Origin: Chitinophagaceae bacterium
GTDB taxonomy: Bacteria > Bacteroidota > Bacteroidia > Chitinophagales > Chitinophagaceae
Direction: 5' to 3'
NCBI GenBank assembly: GCA_016722465.1
Contig: JADKJC010000001.1
Coordinates: 372,001-436,000, forward strand
Length of the DNA stretch: 64,000 nt
The first letter of the stretch is position 1, and each line of letters begins with the position of its first letter. Under the pieces are notes generated by a model. It had not been told where the DNA came from. It was given only the letters and a program-made list of their open reading frames with translations, and ran no database searches. Position numbers and translations under genes: made by a program. This document shows, piece by piece, positions 35,283-46,143 of the stretch.

Positions 35283-36935
35283 TTATTTATACAGTATCTG
35301 GTAATATTCATCTGCCATCCTGTTACTGTCAAACTGAACCTGCACATCTCTCATGCCATTTTGCATGATATGCCTCCAGGTTTCTTTATCATCATAATAC
35401 AACGGCAGTATTTGTTTTTCCAGTATTTCGTACAGCTGGTTCAGATCGTATTCGTCCTGTTCCTGTACATGTATGTTCTCATAATCGATTGGAGGAACCA
35501 AAAAACCATTGTTGCCATCATTGATGAATTCACAGATCCATCCGTCATTGGTACTGAAGTTTACAGCACCATTCATTGCTGCCGTCATACCGCTGGTGCC
35601 GCTGGCTTCCCTCGGCACACGTGGATTGTTGAGCCATACATCCGCCGCTTGCTTAAGGCGTTTGCTCAATGACAATTCGTATCCGACACAAACCGCCACA
35701 TTGCTGTATTGTTTGCTCAAATGTACCAGGTGATTAAAATCATTAATGGCCGGATAATCCAATGGATAAGGCTTGCCAGCCCAGATGATCTGCACCGGGT
35801 ATTTTGTATTGCTTAATAATGCTTCAAAACGTTTATGATCCCTTGTGAGTAATTCTGCTCTTTTATAGCCGGCAAAGCGCCTTGCCCATACAATGGTGAA
35901 TACATCAGGGTTAAATAATTTTCCTGTCTGGTCTGCCACCAGGTCCATCGCCCTTTTCTTGAGGAAACGCTTGCGGTCATCAAACCATTCGTCATTCTTA
36001 TCTGTAACAGCTTTATATAATTGCTTGTCTGCCCAATAAGTCCAGTTTTGTGCATTGGTGATGGACTCTATTTTACAGATGCCGGGATATTTACCCCACA
36101 TCTTTCGGCTTACATCTCCATGTAGTTTGGATACTCCATTAGCCAATTTTGCAAAACGCAATGCTGCCAGTGAGTGGTTGAACTGGTCATCCGTCATTCC
36201 CGTTATTTTACGCACATCATCAAGATGCATACCGCAGAAATAACTCATCTTCTGGCAAAGGAAAATATCGTGTTTTTCGTTACCGGCTTCTTCTGGTGTA
36301 TGTGTAGTAAACACCAGTCTTTTCTTAACATCGGCAAGGTTACCAAATTTCCTGTACAGGTAAAATGCAGCGCTGATGCCATGTGCTTCATTCAGGTGAT
36401 ACAACTCGGGATTGAAATTCAATTCATCCATCAATTTAGCACCACCCACACCCAGCAAAATAAACTGGGCTACTTTGGTGGCTACATTACCATCATACAA
36501 ACGATGGGTAATTGTTTGTGAAACATAATCATTCTCCGGTAAATCAGTACTTAATAAAAACAGCGGTGCTGATTTAAAGGTTTCCGGGTTCAGGTACCAT
36601 ACTTTTACCCAAATAGGAGTATCATGAATGGTGATTTGAAATTTGATTCCTGTATCTTCTAAAAAATTATAAATCTTTTCGTTCCACTGAACCTGCAGGG
36701 TTTGGTCTGCATTACGGGCCTGGTCGTAATAACCGTATTTCCACAAAATCCCAATACCCACCATGTTTTGCTTCAATTCATACGCACTACGCATGTGAGA
36801 GCCTGACAAAAAACCTAACCCACCACTATATATTTTTAAAGGCTGATGAACTGCAAACTCCATTGAGAAGTAGGCAACTCTTTTACTGTAATTTTCATTT
36901 ACCGCATAAGGAACCTTAAAATTGTTGAAACTCAT
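35283..36935 (-). CDS. glgP: Alpha-glucan phosphorylase (GT35, short form) with an altered PLP site
   Basis: The 550-residue protein belongs to the short alpha-glucan phosphorylase group: AYFSMEFAVHQPLKIYSGGLGFLSG at the start, YHLNEAHG, FTTHTPEEAGN, IVWARRFAGYKRAELL, IIWAGKPYP and the C-terminal motif EASGTSGM-T-AAMNGAVNFSTNDGW. Phosphorylases release glucose-1-phosphate from glycogen with a PLP cofactor bound to a Lys in GTSGMK or GTGNMK. Here that position (residue 451) is Thr. Either this subgroup handles the cofactor differently, or the protein is not a true phosphorylase. GH77 glucanotransferase and tpiA lie nearby. It is its own unit with a terminator. Confidence 0.85.
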   Translation of the reverse strand: MSFNNFKVPYAVNENYSKRVAYFSMEFAVHQPLKIYSGGLGFLSGSHMRSAYELKQNMVGIGILWKYGYYDQARNADQTLQVQWNEKIYNFLEDTGIKFQITIHDTPIWVKVWYLNPETFKSAPLFLLSTDLPENDYVSQTITHRLYDGNVATKVAQFILLGVGGAKLMDELNFNPELYHLNEAHGISAAFYLYRKFGNLADVKKRLVFTTHTPEEAGNEKHDIFLCQKMSYFCGMHLDDVRKITGMTDDQFNHSLAALRFAKLANGVSKLHGDVSRKMWGKYPGICKIESITNAQNWTYWADKQLYKAVTDKNDEWFDDRKRFLKKRAMDLVADQTGKLFNPDVFTIVWARRFAGYKRAELLTRDHKRFEALLSNTKYPVQIIWAGKPYPLDYPAINDFNHLVHLSKQYSNVAVCVGYELSLSKRLKQAADVWLNNPRVPREASGTSGMTAAMNGAVNFSTNDGWICEFINDGNNGFLVPPIDYENIHVQEQDEYDLNQLYEILEKQILPLYYDDKETWRHIMQNGMRDVQVQFDSNRMADEYYQILYK

Positions 36936-37060
36936 AAAGCAATAAAATTAATGAGGGCGCAAGATAACTTGAATTTTTAATGAAAACGGGGTTTAAACTA
37001 AAATATTGTGTAGCTATTACACAAAGGTCATGGAATCAAAAAACTGCAAACGTTTGCTTT

Positions 37061-37450
37061 TTAAACAGCGTTTGATATGATTGCGGTCACTTCAATTTCA
37101 ATCAGCAGTTCATCATTGATCAACTTTGACACTTCCACCATTGTTGCAACTGGTTTAATGCCTGCAAAAAATTCTCCATGCGCTTTGCCCACAAATTCCC
37201 AGTTGCTGATATTTGTTAAGTACATTCTTGTTCGAACCACATCTGTCAATGCCCCACCGAGTTGATGCAAAGCCTTTTCAATTATAGTGAAAATAAATTT
37301 TGTTTGCAGATACACATCATCTTTACCAACCAGTATATCACCATCCATTGCGGTAGTGCCTGCCACTTCAATGATATTGCCTACCCTTACTGCTCTTGAA
37401 TAGCCCACTACCTCTTCCCAGGGTGAACCCGAGCTTGTTTGTTGTCTCAT
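37061..37450 (-). CDS. RidA/YjgF family protein
   Basis: The 129-residue protein matches the Rid family: YSRAVRVGNIIEVAGTTA, IFTIIEKALHQLGGALTDVVRTRMYLTNI, GKAHGEFFAGIKPVATMVEV and LLIEIEVTAII. In RidA deaminases a conserved Arg follows the Pro near the C-terminus (PxR). Here the sequence is P-V-A, so the imine-deaminase activity is doubtful and the protein probably belongs to one of the Rid subfamilies without it. It is divergent from the Nramp gene. Confidence 0.85.
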   Translation of the reverse strand: MRQQTSSGSPWEEVVGYSRAVRVGNIIEVAGTTAMDGDILVGKDDVYLQTKFIFTIIEKALHQLGGALTDVVRTRMYLTNISNWEFVGKAHGEFFAGIKPVATMVEVSKLINDELLIEIEVTAIISNAV

Positions 37451-37508
37451 AATACATTAATTTTTTTTCAAGATACAATTTTGCCGATCATCAATCCATG
37501 TTTCATTA

Positions 37509-37539
37509 TTTAGCCTTACCTAAATTAATATTTAGCTAA
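37509..37539. promoter_or_regulatory. Candidate metalloregulator (DtxR/MntR-type) operator before the Nramp gene
   Basis: TTTAGCCTTACCTAAA (37509-37524) is an imperfect palindrome (TTTAG...CTAAA) resembling DtxR-family iron/manganese boxes. A second palindrome TTAGCTAA lies at 37532-37539. The site is between ridA-like and Nramp genes, about 130 nt before the transporter start. Function is inferred from sequence resemblance and the transporter next door. Confidence 0.4.
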
Positions 37540-37652
37540 TTATAAATATTTTTTTATTGATCCCTGTTTAAACTGTAACTTCATTTCAAAATAATAATAC
37601 ATTTAATAGCAAAATGCTTTGATCAATACCCACACTGAAACCCATTCTAAAA

Positions 37653-39535
37653 ATGATCAAACACACACACAATGAACATTCGCTGAGTGAAGTACACCAG
37701 AGCATTGATACAACCCTTAATAATAAAAAAGGCTGGAGAAAAATTTTAAGCTTTCTCGGGCCGGCTTATTTGATCAGCGTTGGCTACATGGACCCCGGCA
37801 ACTGGGCCACCGATCTGCAGGGGGGGAGTAAGTTTGGTTACAGCCTTATATGGGTATTACTGATGAGCAACCTGATGGCATTGCTCCTGCAGGGCCTCTC
37901 CGCAAGACTTGGCATTGTAAGGGGCCGTGACCTTGCGCAAGCCAACCGGGAGGCCTACCCCCGGAAAATTAATTATGCTTTATATGCGCTGGCAGAAATT
38001 GCCATTGCGGCCTGCGACCTTGCTGAAGTACTTGGTATGGCAATAGGCATCCAATTACTTACCGGCCTTCCATTGGTATGGGGTGTATCCATTACGGTAT
38101 TAGATACTTTCCTTTTATTGTATCTGCAAAAACTGGGCATGAGGAAAATGGAAATTTTTATCATTGGGCTGGTAGCGGTGGTAGCTGTTTCTTTTTTAAT
38201 AGAGATCATTCTTGCAAAGCCTGATGGAGCTGAAATGATAAAAGGCTTTATCCCCATTTGCAAAATGATGAAGCACTGTATATTGCCATTGGTATCATTG
38301 GTGCTACGGTAATGCAACACAATTTATACCTACATTCGGCCCTGGTTCAGACAAGAAAAATAGAACATACAGATGCCGGCATTAAACAGGCAATTAAATT
38401 TAACCGGATAGACAGCACCATTGCATTAAATATAGCCTTTCTTGTAAACGCTGCTATATTGATATTGGCAGCTACGGTATTTTTTACAACCGGTAATTCC
38501 CAGGTAGCAGCTATTAAAGATGCACACCAGTTGCTGGCACCACTTTTAGGCTCTTCCATTGCACCAAAATTATTTGCCATCGCCCTGATAGCAGCAGGGC
38601 AAAGCAGCACGATCACAGGCACGTTAGCAGGTCAAATAATAATGGAAGGATATTTACAACTTCGTATCAATCCATGGGCAAGGCGGCTCCTTACCAGGTT
38701 GCTGGCAATAATACCGGCGTTGATTGTAATCCTTATTTATGGTGAAGAAGAAATTGATGCATTGCTGGTTTTGAGCCAGGTGATACTAAGCCTGCAATTG
38801 GGCTTTGCCATCATCCCATTGATTCATTTTGTAAGTGATAAAAAGAAGATGGGGAATTTTGCCATCAATAACATCACAAAAATTGCAGCCTGGATTATTG
38901 CTGCCATTCTTATTTCACTCAATCTGAAAATGCTGTTCAATGAAGTACTTGGAATATTTGGGCAGGAAGCACTAATACCTAAAATTCTGGTGATTGGTTT
39001 TGGCGCAGGCTTTATCGCTTTACTGGCATATGTTATCATTCATCCCCTCATCACAAAAAATAAAGAAGTGGCCAGTATTAAAATACATCCTGAAATCAAT
39101 ATGATGAAAGAACTTACTGCTCCTGCATTCAATAAAATCGCAATTGCCCTTGATTTTTCTGAGAATGATGAAAAACTGATAGCCTATGCCATCGGGCAGG
39201 GCAATAAGAACAGCCAGTATTTTCTAATTCATGTGGTGGAAAGCGCATCCGCCATTATACTGGGTAAAGACAGCAATGACTATGAGACGCAAAAAGACTC
39301 CGAGCGGCTGGAGAGTTATGTTCAGCAATTGGCCAAACTTGGCTTAACAGCAAAAGGCTTACTTGGTTTTAAAAACAGGGCAGAAGAAATTGTAAAACTT
39401 GTAAAAAAATCGGAAGCTGATATGCTGATTGTGGGAGCACACCGGCACACCGGTTTAAAAGATATATTGTACGGTGAAACCGTTAATACAGTGAGGCATG
39501 AATTGCAGATTCCTATCTTAATCGTAAATATATGA
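37653..39535 (+). CDS. mntH: Nramp divalent metal transporter fused to a UspA domain (frameshifted)
   Basis: The first part is an Nramp transporter: FLGPAYLISVGYMDPGNWATDLQGG (metal-binding DPGN, residues 47-50), AEIAIAACDLAEVLGMA, then TM6 GATVMQHNLYLHS, and about eleven membrane helices. The C-terminal 140 residues form a universal stress protein domain (KIAIALDFSENDEKLIAYAI; ADMLIVGAHRHTGLKDILYGETVNTV). Two frames meet near 38252-38259: the first reads into a non-family tail, and the second (via LQNDEALYIAIGIIG) restores the family. One missing base in the C4 (38252-38255) or T3 run explains it. Proton-coupled Mn2+/Fe2+ uptake is the likely job. The TM6 motif MPH reads MQH here, which is unusual. 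Confidence 0.85.
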
Positions 39536-39539
39536 ACCC

Positions 39540-42500
39540 TCAGTTTAACTGTACCACAGGAAGTTCAATATAAAAGATCGTTCCTTCCCCTTCCGTTGTT
39601 TCAAACCATATCCTGCCATGGCTTTGCTCCACAATACCCTTACACATAGCAAGCCCCAAACCAGTACCTGAAGTTTTTGTAGTGAAATTGGGAGTGAAAA
39701 TTTTTGATTGCATCGATTCCGGGATACCATTGCCATTGTCTTTAATTACCACCAATACCCTGTCATCATTCAAATGCTCAGTTATGTCTATCTGCGGCAC
39801 CCTTTCTTCGGGAACTGCCTGCATCGCATTTTGTATCAGGTTGGTGAATAACCGGTTGATATGCGTTTTGTCAGCATGTATCATTACCGTTCCATTAACC
39901 GGCTCCCAGTTGATGATCAATTTTTCTTCTGCACCATGCAAATGGGTTACCATATTCAACGACTCATTGAGGTCAAATGTTTCATTGCGTGGATTACCAA
40001 TATTGGCGAACTGAGAGAACTCCCCTGCTATCTGGCTAAGGTGGTCAATCTGTTCTACCAAAGTACGGGCAACACTTTTACTCAATTCCATCACATTGCC
40101 GGCGTTGTTATCAATGGCTTTTTGCAGGTATTGCAAACTTAACTTCATTGGTGTGAGCGGGTTTTTAATTTCATGCGCCACCTGCCGGGCCATTTCACGC
40201 CATGCGCCTTCCCTTTCGCTTTTTGCCAGGGCAATAGCGCTGTCGTCTAATTTAGCAACCATCTTGTTATACTCCTCTACCAATTCACCAATTTCATCTT
40301 TTCGCTTCCAGCGGATGGCTTCATTGATCTTACCAAGGTTTACCTGCTTCATCCTGTTACTGATAAAGGAAAAAGACCTGGTGATACGGTTAGTGATAAA
40401 CAAAGCAACGATACCCGCTATTAAAAATATAAATGCATTCAGGTTAATGATGGCAACCAGGAAATTCGATATCTCCTGCCGCAATTTTGTCTGAGATGTA
40501 AAATATGGAATATTCAGGTATGCATACTGGTGGCCGCTTTCATCGAGCACCGGTACATAGTTACTCAGGTATTTTAATGTTCCAATTTTTTCATCCTTAA
40601 AAAACTGGATCTCTTTCAATGTATTGAGATGATAATAAGCCTCCGGGTCCATCAGGTTGCTCACAATGCCTTTATTATATGGCAATGGAAGCGAAGATAC
40701 TTTCAGGTTACCATCCAGGTCGTACAGGTTGATATCAACTGCATGTACTTCCGAAATTTTTGCAATGGTTTGTTCCAGCTTTTCCCTGTAAGCAAGATCA
40801 TAGAGTTTGATCACATCATCAAACACCGTCAGGTCACTCAAAGAATTTCTTACCTCATTTTGCATTACCTGTATGGTACGGCTGAGGGTTTCCCTGTTAT
40901 TGTTGTAATATCTGTCGATAAAGAAAAGAATGGTGGCAACACCCACCACAATAAAAGACAGCAGGCTCATGAAAATAATGGTGGCATGCACCTGGTTGCG
41001 GATACTCATTTGCCAGTATTGCTTGATGGCACGCCAGCGCAGGCGGGAACGTACAAAAGAATTGAGCAACCAGAAAATACCGGTTACAAACAAAAATGCA
41101 CAGAACAGGTATGAGAACAAAGTGATGGATTCAATAATAAAGTTTTCCTTCTTGGCAATGATCACGACTTTATCAGGACCAGCTTTATACCAGAGTTCAT
41201 CAAACCCATCTTTTGTACGGGTTTCAAAATCATTTAATGGCAGCTGTTTGTTTACCAGATGAGAAGGAAATGCATAATCATTATGGCTGGTTACCATTTG
41301 CAGTTTGTTGTATACTGCAAAAGAATAGATGGGAGAATTTTCAATGGAGGCATTGTAACCTTTCAAAAAAAGTTCGGGGTATAATGCATCTGTTTTGTAT
41401 TTTTTCGGACTGGCAAGTATAAACAGGTAACCAAGCAACCGGCCTGAGGAATCGGAAATATCTTTTTTGCTGATATAGGTGAATCTGTCATACGACACAT
41501 CGTAATAAAACAAGTCTGGCACAGCGGTAGGTTTACCCTGGGTACGCAATATAGTGGTGAGTGTAGTAAAAGTGGTTGAGTCCACATTAAATAGCGGCCG
41601 TTCCTCATTATCAAAAGTAAATATCCGGGTGTCATACTTATTCAAATACCCAGGAAAATTATCCCCCAGTAAACTGTCCTTTACTTTTTTATTGGAGGCT
41701 TCGATGGTAAATCTATAGAACAGGGGAGCAATGGCCTCACTCCTGAAATCCGTAAGAACAGTATTCATCAGCCTTTCACTTGCAGGATCAGCTTTAGTCA
41801 GTAATGCTTCAGCATAATGCTTTCTATTCTCAATTTCCTTAACCCTGTTTTCAACCATGATAATAGCAGAGATGGAAGTGGAAAAAAAGAAGAGCCAAAA
41901 AATCAGTCTTGATGAAACAATATTAGCTGCAAAAAAATACAGCTTTCTGCTATTGAGTAATAATAAATATATCAATAACCATATCAGCAGGTACAGCTCA
42001 AATATCACCCTGGCACACTGATGCGGAAGGAAAGGAAGGCAAGCCCGGTAATAGTGACCACCAGAATAAGTGACATGATACTTTTAGGAAAGAGGGGCTG
42101 CAGTAAATACACAATAATCTGCGACAATAGAAAAAAGCCAATGGCAAGGCAGCCCAGCACTACAAAACCTACAACACTGTAAATATTTAAAGTAAAAAAA
42201 TTAATTACATCAAAAGATATTTGTGAATCTGCCACCATCGATCGGATAACAGTGCCAATGATAAAAGTGGCCGCAAGCAAGAGGGCAATCCCCAGCAGCA
42301 TAATGCCCCATTTAAAAATGCCCTTCTTCACTTTAATAACGATATTTTTTTCCTGCATATAATGCCGTACAAACAACACCATCCACAAAAAGAAAACAGC
42401 ATTGATCAACAGATCTCCCAAGGACCGGAATACAGTATTGGCTGCATATATACGGGGATCAAACAATTCATACTGCCTTAAATTAACCGGCACAGGCAGC

Positions 42501-43289
42501 AGGTAACTGAGCAACCGCAAAATGGTTACAGTAAACATAAGGAATAAAACTCCCTTATAAAAACTATGTTGCACAAAATAGGTAGCCAATGCCTGTAAAA
42601 AAAGCAAGATAAATACAGCAGCCGTTATCCTTAATATGGCAGCAATAATATTATTTTCGTCAATACCTGCAGTTAGCTTTTGCTGTAGTGAAAAAAGAAA
42701 AGCGCCCTCTTTGGAAACTACATTATTCTTATTCTCATTTTCAGACAAGGAAAAATTATTCTCCAGCCTTTCACCGGTTGTAAAAGTATTCCGCAGGTAT
42801 TCATTGGTAACGGAGTAATTCCATTTCACTGGTATCAATGCAAGTACAGTAAGATTACCAGTTTGTTGTTTACGCCACACATAGTAGCCATTTGCCAACT
42901 GCATAAAACCACTTTTCCCTGGCTGGGCAAGCATCAGGCCATCCGGCTCCACCACCTGGGTACTCCAAAAAAGCAGGTGGAACAAATTGAGCTCATTTTT
43001 ATCATAAACAAACAGAAAATAATTTTTTAGCTGTTAGTTGCTTCAGTAGTTTTTCATCATACTCTTTTGAAACAATTCTATTAACAAGGCCTATATTGGC
43101 TGCCAGTGTATCAAAATCATTTTCCTGTTCCCGGATATAGGATGACATCTTCCGCTGCACTGCTGCTGAAGATGAATTGGCTGACCAGTAATTGTCTATG
43201 ATAAAAGAAAAAGTAATCATCCATGCAGCTGTAAGCAGCAGGTACATGTTTTTTTGCAACATTTTTTTTAGTGAAAGTGAATTTTCCAA
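39540..43289 (-). CDS. Giant NtrY-like sensor histidine kinase (about 1,249 aa, two frameshifts)
   Basis: Three pieces form one gene. Piece 1 (43289-43002) has a membrane helix and the start of a sensor region. Piece 2 (42985-42005) continues that region and holds about seven membrane helices. Piece 3 (42008-39540) has another sensor segment, two helices, a HAMP domain (about 570-625 of that piece), the H-box AHEIKNPLTPMKL, N-box NLIQNAMQAV, G1 DNGNGIP and G2 GTGLGLAMCKG. One surplus A in the A6 run at 43023-43028 and one missing G at 42008-42010 restore a single frame. The two changes cancel in length. It is probably a membrane kinase sensing the envelope. No response regulator is adjacent. 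It lies 28 nt behind mazG. Confidence 0.85.
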
Positions 43290-43317
43290 AGCTGGTTTTG
43301 TTTTTTCCGCCGGTTTA

Positions 43318-44085
43318 TTACTGCTGTTTGATTTTATTCCAGATGCTGTCCATTTCTTCCAGTGTCATGTGCTGCAATGACTTCCCGTCCTCTTTTGCTG
43401 CTGCTTCCATTTTGGTAAAACGGCTGATAAATTTTTTATTGGTCTTTTCCAATGCATTCTCCGCATCTACCTGCAAAAACCTTGCAAAGTTTATCAGTGA
43501 AAAAAACACATCTCCCAACTCCTCTTCAATATGTACCTGGTTGCCTGAAGCAATGGCTTCCAGCAATTCATTTTCTTCTTCTTCTACCTTTTCCCATACC
43601 TGGTCTTTATTCTCCCATTCAAAACCTACCTGCTTTGCTTTTTCCTGTAGGCGCATGGCTTTTACGGTTGCAGGCAACGATTTGGGAACTCCACTTAAAA
43701 CAGACTCCTTCCCTTCTTTCATTTTCAGTTTTTCCCAGTTACGCTTTACATCTTCTTCATCATTCACTTTTACATCTCCATAAATATGCGGATGTCTGAA
43801 AATTAGTTTCTCACAAACACCATTGATCACTTCCTGTAAGGTAAACTGATTTTGCTCTGTTCCAATCTTTGCATAAAAAACAATGTGCAGCAGCAAATCT
43901 CCCAGTTCTTCTTTAATGCCTTTCCAGTCATGCCCGGTGATCGAATCGGCCAACTCGTAGGTTTCCTCAATGGTAAGTTGCCGCAGGGTATCGATGGTCT
44001 GCTTTTTATCCCAGGGGCATTTTTCCCTCAGGTCATCCATAATACCAATCAGTCTTTCAAACGCAACGGCACTTGTTGTTGTCAT
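43318..44085 (-). CDS. mazG: Nucleoside triphosphate pyrophosphohydrolase
   Basis: The 255-residue protein has two MazG domains. The first shows LREKCPWDKKQTIDTLRQLTIEETYELADSI and EELGDLLLHIVFYAKI. The second shows GFEWENKDQVWEKVEEEENELLEAI and EEELGDVFFSLINFARFL. The EExxE and ExxD clusters bind Mg2+. It hydrolyses NTPs or alarmones to monophosphates, with house-cleaning and stringent-response roles in other bacteria. It lies 9 nt after the DUF3667 gene and 28 nt before the histidine kinase. Confidence 0.94.
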   Translation of the reverse strand: MTTTSAVAFERLIGIMDDLREKCPWDKKQTIDTLRQLTIEETYELADSITGHDWKGIKEELGDLLLHIVFYAKIGTEQNQFTLQEVINGVCEKLIFRHPHIYGDVKVNDEEDVKRNWEKLKMKEGKESVLSGVPKSLPATVKAMRLQEKAKQVGFEWENKDQVWEKVEEEENELLEAIASGNQVHIEEELGDVFFSLINFARFLQVDAENALEKTNKKFISRFTKMEAAAKEDGKSLQHMTLEEMDSIWNKIKQQ

Positions 44086-44094
44086 AATGATAAA

Positions 44095-45174
44095 TTATAT
44101 ACTTAATACAGAAAAGAAGAAGAACACCATAAATAATATCCCCATTGTTATCAAAAACAAGATATGAAGGATCAGGAATTTTAAAATTGTTTTAGCCCTT
44201 CGCTGGTGATAAAAATTACGCATGGCTTTATAAACATAAAAAAAGATGGCCAGCGAAAGTATACCTCTTACCGCAGTAATCAATCCCCAATTCACTTCCT
44301 GATTTAATTTACCCAGCCCCAATGATACCAACATCGCAATAAAAATAAAAATGTATAAATGAATGCTGAAGATACTATGACTGACATAATAAAACTCTTT
44401 GCGGCGGATGTACAGCAGCTTCAGCAACAATGCAAGCAAAGGCAGGGATACAAACAATAACTGTGGCACCTTGTGAAAAAATACTTCGCCAAGTGTTTTA
44501 AAAATCTCCTTCCCATTACCCTTGTATTTTTCATCCAGTTCAATTTGCTTGTAGGTAAGTTTTTTTTCAAGCCAATTATGTTTTTTTACGCCCGAATTTA
44601 AAAGAGAATCATATTCCGCCTTTGACCTATACTGCCGTGGAGTCAGCTTAAGGTTTACCCCATCATCAATAATTATTTTTCCAATAACACTGTCGTAGTA
44701 GTTTCTGAATCCCACTTTTGTCATCGGAATATCCGGTTTGCCATCACCCTTGTTGATATTCCGGGTAAAATTTGCAAAAGTTGCTGAGTCCATTGCCTCC
44801 ACCTGTTTCAACGTCTTATCGTTAATGGTGGAGCTCTCAGTTATACTTTCCTTACCCACTTTAAAAAAAGAAAAGAACACAAGGAAAAAAAAAGCAGAAG
44901 TAAAAATGTACATCCTGATCGGGTTAAGGTAGCTTGCCCGCCTGCCCCTTGCATATTCGGCTGATAAAAACCCCGGCCTCCTGATTAGCAAACCAAGAGT
45001 GCTGAAGAATTTTCCATCAAAATGGGTAATATCCTGGAAAAAATGAGTGACCAGGTGCCAGGCAGATTCTTTGGGTTCAATATTCTCCTGGCCGCAAATA
45101 TGGCAATACGTACCCATCACCTGGGCATTACAGTTCAAACAATTTTTTTCTTTCCTCTCTTTTAAGTGACTCAC
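44095..45174 (-). CDS. DUF3667-type membrane protein with N-terminal zinc ribbon
   Basis: The 359-residue protein starts with a zinc-ribbon (CLNCNAQVMGTYCHICGQ), then HLVTHFFQDITHFDGKFFSTLGLLIRRPGFLSAEYARGRRASYLNPIRMYIFTSAFFFLVFF, the typical DUF3667 block leading into the first membrane helix. A soluble insertion rich in Lys/Asp follows. Four more helices lie near the end. Function is unknown. It heads a unit with mazG and the large histidine kinase. Confidence 0.8.
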   Translation of the reverse strand: MSHLKERKEKNCLNCNAQVMGTYCHICGQENIEPKESAWHLVTHFFQDITHFDGKFFSTLGLLIRRPGFLSAEYARGRRASYLNPIRMYIFTSAFFFLVFFSFFKVGKESITESSTINDKTLKQVEAMDSATFANFTRNINKGDGKPDIPMTKVGFRNYYDSVIGKIIIDDGVNLKLTPRQYRSKAEYDSLLNSGVKKHNWLEKKLTYKQIELDEKYKGNGKEIFKTLGEVFFHKVPQLLFVSLPLLALLLKLLYIRRKEFYYVSHSIFSIHLYIFIFIAMLVSLGLGKLNQEVNWGLITAVRGILSLAIFFYVYKAMRNFYHQRRAKTILKFLILHILFLITMGILFMVFFFFSVLSI

Positions 45175-45301
45175 TATGCAGGAATTTGGTTAAAAATAAT
45201 CAAAAAAATTATCGGCAAAGCTTTTGTTATAACTTGTGCAGGTGATGTGTGAAAATAAAAACAATACATTCACTTAATTTTACGGTTTGAAAATTATAGC
45301 A

Positions 45302-46141
45302 ATGATCAAATATTTTCTTGCCGGCACTTTGCTGGTGCCACTAACGATACAAAAAACAGCAGCCCAATATTACCACAAGGATATTGTAAGTGTACAACAA
45401 GCCAATGCAGAAAAAAACACATTCAAAGAACAAAAAATCAGGAACATCATTGTGCATAGTTTTGAGCCAGATGGAACTGCCAGTGAAGGGTTTTACTGCG
45501 AAAAGAAGATCAGTAAGGATTTCAGGACGGTGGAAACATACACAAGTTCTGCCGGAACCAGTAAATCAGTGCTGATATCCTATTATAATGAGAAAGGCCT
45601 GTTGGTGCAATCATCGGACAGTTCTGAGATCACTGCCGCAACAACACTGTACGAATACGATGACAAAGGCAATATCATCAGCATTACATCCTACAACCAT
45701 TCAAGCGATGACGATTTCAGCACTTCTTTAAAAGAGGTACATCAGTATACCTGGAATGAAAAAGGAAAGCCGGTAAAAATGTTGAAAATAAAAAATGACA
45801 GGGATTCATCGCTGATAGATTTTATCATGGATGAGAAAGGCAATATAACAGATGAAATTGAACCAGGTAAAAATGGTAAACACTACTACTACTATTACGA
45901 TGATAAAAGCCAGCTTACAGATATTGTAAAATACAATGTGGTTAAAGGAGGATTAAGAGCAGATTTTATTTTTGAATACAATGATGCAGGCCAGGTAACG
46001 CAAATGGTAAGTGTGGAAGAAGGAATCAGCGGCGATTATTATACCTGGCGCTACACTTACAATGAAGGATTGAAGATCATTGAAAAATGTTATTCCAGGG
46101 AAAAAAAATTATTAGGTTATTTTGAGTATGAATACAAATAA
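45302..46141 (+). CDS. Secreted YD-repeat-like protein
   Basis: A signal peptide (MIKYFLAGTLLVPLTIQKTAAQ) precedes about 255 residues of beta-strand repeats such as YEYDDKGNIISITSY, YTWNEKGKPVKML, FIMDEKGNITDEI, YYYDDKSQLTDIVKY and FEYNDAGQVTQMV. They resemble short RHS/YD-type repeats but lack the toxin or core domains of large RHS proteins. A TTG at 45287 is in frame; ATG 45302 starts the signal peptide and is preferred. Function unknown; likely exported to the periplasm or surface. A terminator follows. Confidence 0.75.
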   Translation: MIKYFLAGTLLVPLTIQKTAAQYYHKDIVSVQQANAEKNTFKEQKIRNIIVHSFEPDGTASEGFYCEKKISKDFRTVETYTSSAGTSKSVLISYYNEKGLLVQSSDSSEITAATTLYEYDDKGNIISITSYNHSSDDDFSTSLKEVHQYTWNEKGKPVKMLKIKNDRDSSLIDFIMDEKGNITDEIEPGKNGKHYYYYYDDKSQLTDIVKYNVVKGGLRADFIFEYNDAGQVTQMVSVEEGISGDYYTWRYTYNEGLKIIEKCYSREKKLLGYFEYEYK

Positions 46142-46143
46142 AT

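Noticed and set aside
38252..38259. Programmed frameshift in the Nramp gene
   Set aside because: No slippery heptamer with a downstream structure is evident, and similar breaks occur in unrelated genes at simple homopolymers.
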